From Hydrogenedens sp964549105 (GTDB lineage: Bacteria; Hydrogenedentota; Hydrogenedentia; Hydrogenedentales; Hydrogenedentaceae), in NCBI GenBank assembly GCA_964549105.1, contig CAZJTZ010000015.1, positions 1 through 64,000 on the forward strand: 64,000 bases of DNA. Reading direction: 5' to 3'. The notes beneath the pieces were generated by a model. The model was not told where the DNA came from, ran no database searches, and saw only the letters and a program-made list of their open reading frames with translations. Positions within the stretch are counted from its first letter, which is position 1. Each line of letters begins with the position of its first letter. This document shows, in pieces, positions 16,736-25,999 of this stretch. The translations under genes and the position numbers were made by a program.

Positions 16736-18841
16736 TTAAAAAAGTGCATTACCAATTAAGAAATAACCTTCCTTTTTTATCTTTTCTATATTATTCAAAA
16801 AATGATTGTCTAACATTGTATCCTCTTCGCAATTTAATGGAGACATAAAAAATTTTCTATAAAACATCCTTAAAACTATATCTGTATCTAACATCCTATT
16901 TATCTCTTCTTTTGACGCATCACATTTATCTGTCTGGAACAGGACAATTGCTTTGAGTAAATGTATTATTCCCCAATCTGGATATTCTTTTAGTAGATAA
17001 TTAGCCATTCCTTCCGCAAGAATAAAGTATTTATCTTTTATCATTTCACTCAAAACGATTACAGAGTGATATGAATAGATAGGTGGCCAAATTGTAATAT
17101 ATTTCTGAAGTATTTCCATATTTTTTCTATTTACCTCTCTATCCTCTGTCTCTATTCCAAAATCTTTTAATAAATCCTGATAGTTTACATTAGAAATAGA
17201 CGGAATTTGGGGTAAAGGTTTCTCATGCAAATTTAAGGAGTCTTTTTCTATTTTAACAACATAGAGATTAAACATACCCGGGAAAGGCTTTAGCGATACT
17301 TTCATTCCTATGGGTTGAAGATACTTTATCAATGCCACAGTTGGGTCATAGTTATAAAACCAGGTAAGAATAGTAGTTTCCATTAACACCCAAACAGACT
17401 TTTTCTGGGTATCCGATTCTAATAAATTTTCATAAACACTATCGGCAATTAACTGGAGCGAAAAAGCAGGATGGAATGTTATATCTTCTCGTTGATTGTA
17501 AAGTCTCCAAACCTCAAAAAAGTTTGTTCCTAATTGCAAATCGTAGATAATATCTTCTTTCTTTGCATTTTTGTCAATATATTCTACTGCGTCTTTATAG
17601 TCAGGACGAATATTAAATGATATAAGACCCAAGCACTGAATTATGTATAAAATAATGAGTATAACGGCGAGTATATTCGTCAAATATGGTTTCATACACT
17701 TACTTATGGTAAAGGAAATAATGAGATAGAGTATAGGGACCGTGTAATAAAAATAAAGTGGAAGAAAAATGGAAAGATTAAAAAGGACCCTTAACATTAA
17801 AAGGAAAATAGGAGGAACAAAGAAAAGAAGTGATACATAAATCAATTGACTCTTATATTTGTAATCCCATTCTTTTTTTCTTATACCCATAACAATATAT
17901 AACAGAAAAGTAACCACAAAAACAGTAGTCAATCCTATTAAAATTAGGTCTATATAAAGCCAGTTTTGTATTATAAATCTCCAAAATACATTGTGAATGA
18001 TATTTATATCGTTTGTCTTCCACTCAGGCAAAAGTTCGTTGCTTAACGACATACAGTCATTACCTAAAATAGATGTAAGAATAAATTTAGGAGTTAGGTG
18101 CTCTATTTCTAATAAAAGACTGTTATAAAAAGATGGGTTTAGCACAAATAGATACATAGCAAAAATAATTAGAGAAAGAACAGAAAAAAGGACCCATTTA
18201 CATTTGTCCCTGATTGTTATATTTTTAAAGATAAAAATGAATATGATTTGTAAACAAGGAACAAGTAAATACAATACATGAAACCATGGCAACAGTAAAT
18301 TTGAAATTGCACCTAAGGACAACCATAATTTTTTTTGGCTATCTGAAAAAATGTATTTATACAAGCAAAACCAGGAGAGTAAAGATAGGAATAACAGGAA
18401 AGAATAACTTTTTAGTTCTTGATGAATAAATATATTTATTGGTGACAGAGTCATAATCAATCCTGCCAAAAAACCTACTTTAACACCTCCAATAGATTTT
18501 CCAAAATAATAAAGCAAAACAATGGAAAAAATGCCGAACAGGATAGGAAGGAGTCTCCACACCCAGATTTGATTTGGAAAAAGGTTTACCCAAAAATAAT
18601 AAAGAACAGCACCCCCAGGGGATATTCCGTAATCCGGGACATTGAAATATAAAAGTTGTAAGTTAGAAAAAAAATCACAAACTCGGGCATTTGCAATAAA
18701 AACGAACTCTTCATGCCAGAGAGATTGTTCTGTAATATGAAAAAGCCTTGTAATAAAGCCTAATAAGATAAGGATAGGTAAGAGAGTAAAATCTCTTTGA
18801 AATATATTATGTTTTTTAGTTACCTCCACCCGAATACCCAA
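16736..18841 (-). CDS. PMT/ArnT-like membrane glycosyltransferase (copy 2, divergent active site)
   Basis: A 701-residue paralog of the adjacent gene. The hydrophobic profile, LFPNQIWVWRLLPILFGIFS and SPINIFIHQELKSYSF match closely. The expected catalytic WFDE is replaced by LWHEEF (His43-Glu44-Glu45), so Asp becomes Glu. The C-terminal helical region is kept. The two genes lie 3 bp apart on the same strand, a tandem duplication probably expressed as one operon. The start is uncertain: TTG at 18841 or GTG at 18829. A strong GGAGGT near 18825 is not followed by a usable start. The activity may be altered rather than lost. Confidence 0.75.
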   Translation of the reverse strand: MGIRVEVTKKHNIFQRDFTLLPILILLGFITRLFHITEQSLWHEEFVFIANARVCDFFSNLQLLYFNVPDYGISPGGAVLYYFWVNLFPNQIWVWRLLPILFGIFSIVLLYYFGKSIGGVKVGFLAGLIMTLSPINIFIHQELKSYSFLLFLSLLSWFCLYKYIFSDSQKKLWLSLGAISNLLLPWFHVLYLLVPCLQIIFIFIFKNITIRDKCKWVLFSVLSLIIFAMYLFVLNPSFYNSLLLEIEHLTPKFILTSILGNDCMSLSNELLPEWKTNDINIIHNVFWRFIIQNWLYIDLILIGLTTVFVVTFLLYIVMGIRKKEWDYKYKSQLIYVSLLFFVPPIFLLMLRVLFNLSIFLPLYFYYTVPILYLIISFTISKCMKPYLTNILAVILIILYIIQCLGLISFNIRPDYKDAVEYIDKNAKKEDIIYDLQLGTNFFEVWRLYNQREDITFHPAFSLQLIADSVYENLLESDTQKKSVWVLMETTILTWFYNYDPTVALIKYLQPIGMKVSLKPFPGMFNLYVVKIEKDSLNLHEKPLPQIPSISNVNYQDLLKDFGIETEDREVNRKNMEILQKYITIWPPIYSYHSVIVLSEMIKDKYFILAEGMANYLLKEYPDWGIIHLLKAIVLFQTDKCDASKEEINRMLDTDIVLRMFYRKFFMSPLNCEEDTMLDNHFLNNIEKIKKEGYFLIGNALF

Positions 18842-18896
18842 GTATAGGCTTATTAAATATAAACATCTATTTATCGCATAAAGGGCATATATTTTC

Positions 18897-20174
18897 TCAT
18901 TGGCTAATCTGTTTTAAGATTTTTGATAGTCGCTTTTCAGATTGAATAGATGCACGGACTGTATGATAGTTAATTTTCCACGCATGCGCCATGTAATCCC
19001 AGAGAACATTATTATTCTCGTCCAGCAGAGGGAACCACTCTCCTACGGCATGATTTATCACATAATCCATCACAAAACGATGAACATTTTCGTAAGCATC
19101 AAGATATTTCTCATCACCAAATAGTAGATAAGCATCCAGCATAGCAGTCATTGTCTCTGCTTGTTGCCAGAATTCTTTATTCCGTTCGCGTGCTGGTCCA
19201 TCGTTTGGTCCCTCACAAAATACGCCACCTCTTTCCCAGTCAATACCATATTTCAAACAATGGTCAAACATCTTCTTCATCTTTTCTTTGTAAGGTTCTA
19301 CACTTTCACCGAGTATGTTCAAGGCATGAATTAAAAGCCAACAAAACTCCACATTATGTCCAAAACTTGTATTGTTTAACGGTCTACCTTCAGACTCATC
19401 TGCGTCCCTATCCGAGCCCCAAACATTTTTAAAGATAATTGCTCTCAAAGGTTTCCAGTCAAAACTAAATTGTGCCATTCCTGTTCCAAATTCTGGATGA
19501 ATTATATGGTCAAATATAAGTTTTATTACATTCAGGGTATCCTGTTTATGCTTTAATGAGCCGGTTGCCTCGTAAAGATTTGTAAAAGCCTCCATTAAGT
19601 GCATGTGCACATCAAAGGATTTTCTATCTCCTCCGTATACACCTGGCGGTTTTGGATTCCAGTTATATTCAAAAAATTCTCCAAATCCTCCATGAGCAAT
19701 ATCAACTGCCTGTGCTTTTATCGTCCGCCATGTTTCTTCAGCAAGTTCCAGTGCTTCTTCATCGCCGGATGCCATTGCATATTCACTTAACGAATATATA
19801 CCAAAAGACTGTCCATACATAATCTTGCTTTTGTCTATAGGTGTTCCGTCTCTTTCTGTAATCCAAATCCAACCTTTATATTCAGGGTCCCAAAAATGTT
19901 TTTTTAAGAATTCAACACCCTGTTGGGCAATCTTCAAGTATTTACCATTGCCAAGATTGGCTCTATGTGCCGAAGAATAGGTATAAATCATTCTTGTCTG
20001 ACAGATAAGTGTCTTCTTTGTTTCACCTGTAGGTCGTCCTTCCCGGTCAAAATATGTCAAAAAGCCACCATATTCTTCATCAACACCATGCGTTTCCCAG
20101 AACGGAAGTAGTTCATTGAATAAATGATTTTGAACCTCTTTCTGAAGTTTCTCGACTCTTTCCCTTGTTATCAT
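18897..20174 (-). CDS. AGE family epimerase/isomerase
   Basis: A 425-residue (alpha/alpha)6-barrel protein of the N-acylglucosamine 2-epimerase family. Conserved stretches are YGGFLTYFDREGRPTG, GWIWITERDGTP, GHNVEFCWLLIHAL (catalytic-region His) and AWKINYHTVRA (second catalytic His). The first motif and the length fit cellobiose 2-epimerase or mannose isomerase-type members as well as or better than GlcNAc 2-epimerase. It acts in the cytoplasm, with no leader. It follows the SGNH-hydrolase gene by about 150 bp and precedes the glycosyltransferase pair. Confidence 0.85.
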   Translation of the reverse strand: MITRERVEKLQKEVQNHLFNELLPFWETHGVDEEYGGFLTYFDREGRPTGETKKTLICQTRMIYTYSSAHRANLGNGKYLKIAQQGVEFLKKHFWDPEYKGWIWITERDGTPIDKSKIMYGQSFGIYSLSEYAMASGDEEALELAEETWRTIKAQAVDIAHGGFGEFFEYNWNPKPPGVYGGDRKSFDVHMHLMEAFTNLYEATGSLKHKQDTLNVIKLIFDHIIHPEFGTGMAQFSFDWKPLRAIIFKNVWGSDRDADESEGRPLNNTSFGHNVEFCWLLIHALNILGESVEPYKEKMKKMFDHCLKYGIDWERGGVFCEGPNDGPARERNKEFWQQAETMTAMLDAYLLFGDEKYLDAYENVHRFVMDYVINHAVGEWFPLLDENNNVLWDYMAHAWKINYHTVRASIQSEKRLSKILKQISQ

Positions 20175-20328
20175 ACTTCATCACCCTTTATTAATTTTGT
20201 GCTTAAAATTAACCCTAAAAAATGAACGGTTTTATTATAATATAAATCTTTATAGATATTAAAGATATGTACGCGTCCAAAACATATCTATCTTTTTAGC
20301 AACCATATTGAAATATGGTATAGACAAC

Positions 20329-21513
20329 TTACGGTGATGGAAGGACCTCTTTTATTAAATATTCACAAACAAGTTGTGCTTTTAACTCTGCCCCTTTGTC
20401 GCTATTATGGATGAAATCATTAAAAAACTCACGCTCTCTCGGATACTCTGACTGTAAGTCGTAAAAGGGAACATTTTCCTGCTGACTTACTTCATATAAT
20501 TTCTTATTCATTTCTTCAACACCCACAGATAGAACATCTAAAAACTTATCTAATTCGGCTGGTATTGAAATTTGTGAATTTTTATCATAATCTCGCGAAT
20601 TATAAAAGATATAACTTAATAGAACAGGCTTAATTCCTCGGCCTCTCGATACATAAATTATATTTCTTATGTTATTCTCAAACCATACAGGAGGATTCAT
20701 ACTTAAAATCTTTTCTATGGGTGCTTGTTTAAATATTCCATCCGGATATTTCCCGCTAACTAATTGCAGCATAAATTCTTTTAGACGATTTATTTCTTTG
20801 GGCTGAGAAATGAATAAATCATAATGAGTTGATTTTCCAAAAAATTTTACACCTAATATTCTAAGGACAGCCGAATTTTCCCAGAATGGATAACTCAGGG
20901 CGATATCCATTCCACCTCTGACCTGGGATATATCAAGTTCACGGTAATTTTTGGGAACAGGATAAACCATGCGTGTTAATGTTATATCATTTAATCCTCC
21001 ATAATAGATGACATAGTCTATAGGATATTTACATACTCGTAATTCATAATCTATTAAGATTTCAAAACTTGTCCAGCCATTTACACCTGCATTCAAAACT
21101 TTTGCCTTTATTCCACGGTTATTCAGTGCTTTTTCTAGTTGAGCCGGATAACTATTTTCCCAGCATCCGACATAACAATCATAAGTGGTGGACTCACCTA
21201 AACATGCTATCCATATTTCCCCATCTTTTTTCTCGGTAATCTCGCCACCTCTCATCCCAACCGAATTATGTTGATTACACCCATCTACATAATTTGGCGC
21301 ACTTATAAATTGTGTATATGGATGAGGACTCAGACTAAATCTCGTTTTATGTTTATTCATTAAAAAAAATAATTGTCGAATAGAGGCGATTTCTTCTAAT
21401 TGCTTATTTGATGCAAAGTAAATTATATATATATTAAGAATTATTTCTGATAAAACAAATACAATTAGAATCATAATTATCAAAAATTTAGCCATCTTTA
21501 AAAATCTTTTCAT
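20329..21513 (-). CDS. Membrane-anchored SGNH/GDSL-type hydrolase
   Basis: A 394-residue protein with an N-terminal hydrophobic helix (about 8-32) and an extracytoplasmic SGNH domain. Block I is WIACLGESTTYD, where the Ser of GES is the likely nucleophile. The Gly/Asn blocks appear as NAGVNGWTSFE and YYGGLNDITL, and FNDFIHNSDKGAE near the C-terminus supplies Asp and His. Such enzymes deacylate or transfer acyl groups on lipids and glycans. Neighbouring glycosyltransferases fit an envelope role, but the substrate is not defined. AAGGA lies about 11 bp before the ATG. Confidence 0.75.
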   Translation of the reverse strand: MKRFLKMAKFLIIMILIVFVLSEIILNIYIIYFASNKQLEEIASIRQLFFLMNKHKTRFSLSPHPYTQFISAPNYVDGCNQHNSVGMRGGEITEKKDGEIWIACLGESTTYDCYVGCWENSYPAQLEKALNNRGIKAKVLNAGVNGWTSFEILIDYELRVCKYPIDYVIYYGGLNDITLTRMVYPVPKNYRELDISQVRGGMDIALSYPFWENSAVLRILGVKFFGKSTHYDLFISQPKEINRLKEFMLQLVSGKYPDGIFKQAPIEKILSMNPPVWFENNIRNIIYVSRGRGIKPVLLSYIFYNSRDYDKNSQISIPAELDKFLDVLSVGVEEMNKKLYEVSQQENVPFYDLQSEYPREREFFNDFIHNSDKGAELKAQLVCEYLIKEVLPSP

Positions 21514-21797
21514 GTGTTTTTCTGCGTCCTTTTACTTATTTTATTTATAAATTCTGAAATAATATTTAAACGGATATTTTTTGTTTCTACATATTAAACC
21601 ACCAATGTATGGTAAGTATGGTAAAAATATTAGAAAAATTTCTGTATCTGTTTAAAATTAGGATTTGTCTACCTATAACATAAGTCTCCATTTTCTTCCT
21701 AACTTTTTAGTGGATAATACTGATTTTGTTTTCTTTTCTTTCTTACCCTTAATATTACATAAACATCTAAAGTTTTTTGAAACATACCATATCTTGT
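21514..21797. other. Intergenic region without recognisable gene
   Basis: About 280 bp of AT-rich DNA between the SGNH gene and the tRNA promoter. It has no convincing ORF with an SD, no hairpin followed by a T-run and no known RNA. It contains scattered TATAAT-like sites that are not distinguishable from background. Confidence 0.6.
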
Positions 21798-21827
21798 TTG
21801 CAAAGATTTATTAAGATTTGATATTAT
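21798..21827 (+). promoter_or_regulatory. Candidate tRNA-Arg promoter
   Basis: TTGCAA at 21798-21803 and TATTAT at 21822-21827 have an 18-bp spacer. The -10 box ends 26 bp before the mature tRNA 5' end, leaving a short leader. Assignment is by consensus only. Confidence 0.4.
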
Positions 21828-21853
21828 AATCTTGTGATTTTTTCTAATGCGGT

Positions 21854-21930
21854 GTTCCCGTAGCTCAATTGGATAGAGCGCTTGGCTACGGACCAAGAGG
21901 CTGGGGGTTCAACTCCCTCCGGGAACGCCA
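21854..21930 (+). tRNA. tRNA-Arg (ACG anticodon)
   Basis: A complete cloverleaf can be folded. The acceptor arm GTTCCCG pairs perfectly with CGGGAAC. The D stem is GCTC/GAGC and the anticodon stem is CTTGG/CCAAG, enclosing the loop CTACGGA. The anticodon ACG would have A34 deaminated to inosine to read CGU/CGC/CGA. The T arm is GGGGG-TTCAACT-CCCTC. The CCA end is encoded (21928-21930) after discriminator G. It stands alone 155 bp before clpX. Confidence 0.97.
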
Positions 21931-21967
21931 TTATTATTTTAAACGAGTTTTCCAGGGGGGTAATTTC

Positions 21968-21996
21968 TTGACAAAAGTATTAAAATAGTATATAAT
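21968..21996 (+). promoter_or_regulatory. Perfect-consensus sigma70 promoter upstream of clpX
   Basis: TTGACA at 21968-21973 and TATAAT at 21991-21996 have exactly 17 bp between them. This is the full sigma70 consensus, located 38 bp after the tRNA and 88 bp before the clpX start. A transcript from here would have a leader of about 80 nt. No heat-shock (CIRCE or sigma32-type) element is visible in the leader. Confidence 0.75.
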
Positions 21997-22084
21997 GGTT
22001 TAATCGTGATGATTTAATGTAACCTTTAATCTTAAATTGTGGTATTATATTATAAATGTATTGATAAAGTTTTTGGAGTAATCT

Positions 22085-23368
22085 ATGAATCAACAACGGA
22101 TTAAATCAGAAATTCCGACCTGCTCGTTCTGTGGAAAAAAACATAATGAAGTTTCCAAACTAATTGCCGGACCGGATGTTAATATATGTGATGAATGTGT
22201 CCGACTGTGTGCGGATATTATTAGGGACGACCAGAACCGCAAAAAGCATAGACATACGGTAAAAGTTCCTACACCGCAAGAAATTAAAGAGTTTTTAGAC
22301 CAATATGTTATTGGACAAGAACTTTCAAAACGGATTTTATCTGTTGCGGTGCATAATCATTATAAAAGGATTGCTTATGGAGGAGAAATACAAGGAGTAG
22401 AAATACAAAAGTCCAATGTATTACTCATAGGTCCGTCAGGCAGTGGAAAAACATTACTTGCGGAGACATTAGCAAGGATGTTGGATGTGCCTTTTGCTAT
22501 TGTTGATGCAACGACCCTTACGGAAGCCGGCTATGTAGGCGACGATGTTGAAAACATAATTTTGAAACTTTTACAAAATGCAGAATTTGATATTGCGCGT
22601 GCAGAAACAGGCATTGTTTACATAGATGAAATTGACAAAATTGCCAGGAAAAGTGACAGTCCTTCTATCACCCGCGATGTCTCAGGCGAAGGTGTTCAAC
22701 AAGCCCTGTTGAAGATATTAGAAGGAACTATTTCTAATGTTCCACCCCAAGGGGGCAGAAAACATCCTCAACAAGAGTGCATTCAGGTAGACACACGCAA
22801 TATTTTGTTTGTTTGTGGCGGTGCTTTTAACGGTTTAGAAAAAATCATTCAGAAACGCGTTGGGAAAAATATTATCGGATTTAATGCCGAGATTAAATCC
22901 AAAAAAGATTTTAGGCTGGGTGAGTTGCTGGCTATGGTTAAACCTGAGGATTTAATTTCTTTTGGTATGATTCCTGAATTTGTAGGTAGAATCCCAATAG
23001 TGGCTACACTTCATGAACTTACAACAGACGACTTAAAGAAAATTCTTACCGAGCCCAAAAATGCTATTACCAAGCAATATGAAAAGCTTTTTGAACTTGA
23101 AAATGTGAAACTTAATTTTCCTGAAGAAACAATTAAAGCAATTGCAGAATATGCTATTAAGAGAGAAACAGGTGCTCGGGGTCTTCGTAGCATTTTAGAA
23201 GAAATAATGTTAGATGTTATGTTTGATTTACCTTCAAGAAAAGACATTCAGGAGTGCATCATCACTCCCGGTGTAATTGCGAAATCAGAAGAACCCCTTT
23301 TCGTTTACAAACATGACGATATCCATTCAAAAAGTGAAATAAAAAATAAGAACACGGCTTCTGCTTAG
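22085..23368 (+). CDS. clpX: ATP-dependent Clp protease ATP-binding subunit ClpX
   Basis: A 427-residue AAA+ unfoldase. The N-terminal zinc-binding domain is CSFCGKKHNEV and ICDECVRLC (four Cys). Walker A is GPSGSGKTLLAETLA at about 116-130. The pore-loop region is TEAGYVGDDVENI, Walker B is VYIDEIDKIA, and the sensor/arginine region KRETGARGLRSILE closes the C-terminal domain. It feeds substrates to ClpP, which is not encoded in this window; tig and clpP are missing from the usual upstream position. GGAG lies about 8 bp before the ATG. lon follows 111 bp downstream. Confidence 0.97.
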   Translation: MNQQRIKSEIPTCSFCGKKHNEVSKLIAGPDVNICDECVRLCADIIRDDQNRKKHRHTVKVPTPQEIKEFLDQYVIGQELSKRILSVAVHNHYKRIAYGGEIQGVEIQKSNVLLIGPSGSGKTLLAETLARMLDVPFAIVDATTLTEAGYVGDDVENIILKLLQNAEFDIARAETGIVYIDEIDKIARKSDSPSITRDVSGEGVQQALLKILEGTISNVPPQGGRKHPQQECIQVDTRNILFVCGGAFNGLEKIIQKRVGKNIIGFNAEIKSKKDFRLGELLAMVKPEDLISFGMIPEFVGRIPIVATLHELTTDDLKKILTEPKNAITKQYEKLFELENVKLNFPEETIKAIAEYAIKRETGARGLRSILEEIMLDVMFDLPSRKDIQECIITPGVIAKSEEPLFVYKHDDIHSKSEIKNKNTASA

Positions 23369-23479
23369 TATTTCAAATCAAATACTTTATAATAGAACTT
23401 TTTACCCCTCTGTTAATAAGTGTTTCTTTTTGTGGTATTCTAATTACATCAGAAAAAAGTATGATTTTGGGAGTTCTGT

Positions 23480-25885
23480 ATGAGTTCACATAGGCAAAAA
23501 ACAATAAAATCTTCAATAACTCTTTCAGATTTGAAGACGATGCCCGTTCTTCCTGTAACAGACATCGTTTTGTTTCCCAAATCTACTGTACCTATTTTAG
23601 TTTCAAAGGAGTCGTCAATCCAGGCTATTCAGGAATCTATGCACACTTCTGAGTTGCTGTTTATAACTCTTAGCAAAGTAAAGGGGTCAGATAATAAAGA
23701 GGAACATTCATATTCCGAAATTGGTGTCGTTGCTCAATTACAGCAAACCCTTGCTTTGCCTAATAATACTCTAAAAATTTTTATAGAAACATTATATCGA
23801 GGGAAAGTAATAGAATGGACACAGGTAGACCCCTACCTCATCGCGAAAATAGAGCCATTACACCTTAAAATTGAAAAACAAAACACACAAAACGACTATC
23901 ATCTCAAGGCTCTCCATTCCATTATCCTAAAAGAATTTGAAATTTACTGCATTGAAAATTCAAAAGTTCCGATAGAAGTGCTTAATACTATTCGTGAGTG
24001 TTCTTCTTATGAAATTTTTGCTGATATTATAAGCACTCACCTTCATATATCCACAGACGAAAGACAAAACTTATTGGAAACGACATCCATAAGAACTTTA
24101 TTTAACAAAATCTTAAAGATTTTGCGGCGTGAAAATTTGATTTTGCAAAACGAAAGAAAAATTACATCTCGATTAAAAGGTTATCTTGAAGAAGATGCAA
24201 AGTCATGGGTTTTAGATGAATCCGAAGACTCATCTTTAGATTTACAAAATGTGTCTGATTACTTTTCGGATAGTGATGAATTAAATAAACTTATAAAGAA
24301 ATCTAACTTACCTCCTCATGTCTTAGAAAAAGTCACTTCTGAAGTCAAACGGTTGGAAAAATTACAGTCGTTCAGTCCAGAATCTTCTACCATTAGAGAA
24401 TATGTGGAATGGCTATGTAGCCTACCCTGGAACAAAAGGACTAAAGACCGAATGGACTTAGACCTTGCAAAAAAAATATTGGACCGCGACCATTACGGTT
24501 TAGAAAAAGTAAAAGACAGGATATTAGACTTTCTTGCCATCCGAATTCTAGGTGGTAATTTAACAAAAGGTCCTGTTTTATGTTTTGTAGGTCCACCGGG
24601 CGTAGGAAAGACTTCCTTAGGAAATTCTATTGCATCAGCATTAAATCGAAAATTTATTCGAATGTCATTAGGCGGTATTCGAGATGAAGCGGAAATTAGA
24701 GGGCACATGCGGACTTATGTGGCTTCTATGCCGGGTAGAATTATACAAAACATAAAGAAATCTAAAGTAAAAAATCCCGTTTTTGTTCTTGATGAAATAG
24801 ATAAAATCGGAAACGATTTTCGTGGAGACCCTTCATCCGCATTACTCGAAGTATTAGACCCAGAACAAAATAAATATTTTATGGACCATTATCTTGATGT
24901 AGAGTTCGATTTATCTGAAGTATTTTTTATTGCCACAGGCAATTATGAATATGATATTCCTCCCCCTCTCTATGACCGTATGGAGATTATCAAAATTCCC
25001 GGTTATACTCTTCAAGAAAAGCATGAGATTGCTTGTAGGCATTTAATCCCTAAACAAATCAAATCTGCAGGTTTGAATAAGAAAAATATTATCTTTAATC
25101 CGGAATCTATCAATCATCTAATCTCCAAATACACTGAAGAGTCAGGGGTTCGTGAACTGGAACGCCAAATCGCAGCCATCGTTCGTAAAGTTGCACGATG
25201 GGTTGTAACAAAAACAAGGAAAACCCCCATTATTATTACCATTGAAGAAATTGAAAATATTTTAGGTCCTCCTATCTATTCCCGAGTTCAAATGTCAAAA
25301 AACCTTACAGAAGGGGTTGCCGTAGGATTGGCATGGACTCCTTATGGTGGAGTTATACAAATAATAGAAACAAGCATAATGAAAGGCAAAGGGAGTCTAC
25401 TTTGCACAGGGCAATTAGGTTCCGTTATGACAGAATCTGCCCAGGCGGCATTGACATATATTCGTGCCAATTCATCTTTTTTCCATCTACCTCCCAACTT
25501 TTATACACAATTAGATATACATATACATGCTCCTGAGGCTTCTATACCCAAAGACGGTCCGTCAGCAGGGATAACCATTGCTGTCTCCCTTCTATCTGCA
25601 CTGCTAAAACAACCGATTAAAGAAGGGATTGCCATGACCGGCGAGATTACACTTACAGGCAAAGTATTACCTGTCGGTGGTATCCGCGAGAAATTGCTTG
25701 CCTCTCATATGGCAGATATTAACCATGTGATTCTGCCCAAAGAAAATAAAAAGGATATACAAGAACTTTCAGCAGAGATAAAAGAAAAAATGACTTTTCA
25801 TTTTGTAGATAATGTGAAACAGGTTTTCGAACTTGTCTTCCCTAATCTAACAAAAACAAAGAGAAAAAAATCAACAGCAATGTAA
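23480..25885 (+). CDS. lon: ATP-dependent Lon protease
   Basis: An 801-residue LonA-type protease. The N-terminal substrate-binding (LAN) domain begins MPVLPVTDIVLFPKSTVPI. AAA+ motifs are Walker A FVGPPGVGKTSLG and Walker B VFVLDEIDKIG. The protease domain carries the catalytic Ser695 in KDGPSAGIT and Lys738 in GGIREKLLAS, 43 residues apart as in E. coli Lon. The length is standard for the family. GGGAG lies 6-7 bp before the ATG. The clpX-lon order is common in bacteria. Confidence 0.97.
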   Translation: MSSHRQKTIKSSITLSDLKTMPVLPVTDIVLFPKSTVPILVSKESSIQAIQESMHTSELLFITLSKVKGSDNKEEHSYSEIGVVAQLQQTLALPNNTLKIFIETLYRGKVIEWTQVDPYLIAKIEPLHLKIEKQNTQNDYHLKALHSIILKEFEIYCIENSKVPIEVLNTIRECSSYEIFADIISTHLHISTDERQNLLETTSIRTLFNKILKILRRENLILQNERKITSRLKGYLEEDAKSWVLDESEDSSLDLQNVSDYFSDSDELNKLIKKSNLPPHVLEKVTSEVKRLEKLQSFSPESSTIREYVEWLCSLPWNKRTKDRMDLDLAKKILDRDHYGLEKVKDRILDFLAIRILGGNLTKGPVLCFVGPPGVGKTSLGNSIASALNRKFIRMSLGGIRDEAEIRGHMRTYVASMPGRIIQNIKKSKVKNPVFVLDEIDKIGNDFRGDPSSALLEVLDPEQNKYFMDHYLDVEFDLSEVFFIATGNYEYDIPPPLYDRMEIIKIPGYTLQEKHEIACRHLIPKQIKSAGLNKKNIIFNPESINHLISKYTEESGVRELERQIAAIVRKVARWVVTKTRKTPIIITIEEIENILGPPIYSRVQMSKNLTEGVAVGLAWTPYGGVIQIIETSIMKGKGSLLCTGQLGSVMTESAQAALTYIRANSSFFHLPPNFYTQLDIHIHAPEASIPKDGPSAGITIAVSLLSALLKQPIKEGIAMTGEITLTGKVLPVGGIREKLLASHMADINHVILPKENKKDIQELSAEIKEKMTFHFVDNVKQVFELVFPNLTKTKRKKSTAM

Positions 25886-25999
25886 TTCCTTTTTTATCTT
25901 TACGATTCATTTATGTATATTTACTAAAAAATTGTTATAATTTGTTAATTTCTTTCCACCTTTTAATAAAGAACAAATATTTGACGGAGGTCTGTTTAT

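Noticed and set aside
18815..18835. GGAGGT as the ribosome site for glycosyltransferase copy 2
   Set aside because: No in-frame ATG, GTG or TTG lies within a usable distance after it, so the start remains TTG 18841 or GTG 18829.
21699..21896. Minus-strand reading frame before and across the tRNA
   Set aside because: It overlaps a confidently folded tRNA and its promoter and has no family match.
25886..25999. T-box leader ahead of leuS
   Set aside because: The gap is only 114 bp and has no stem I, AGGGTGG-like T-box or terminator/antiterminator pair.
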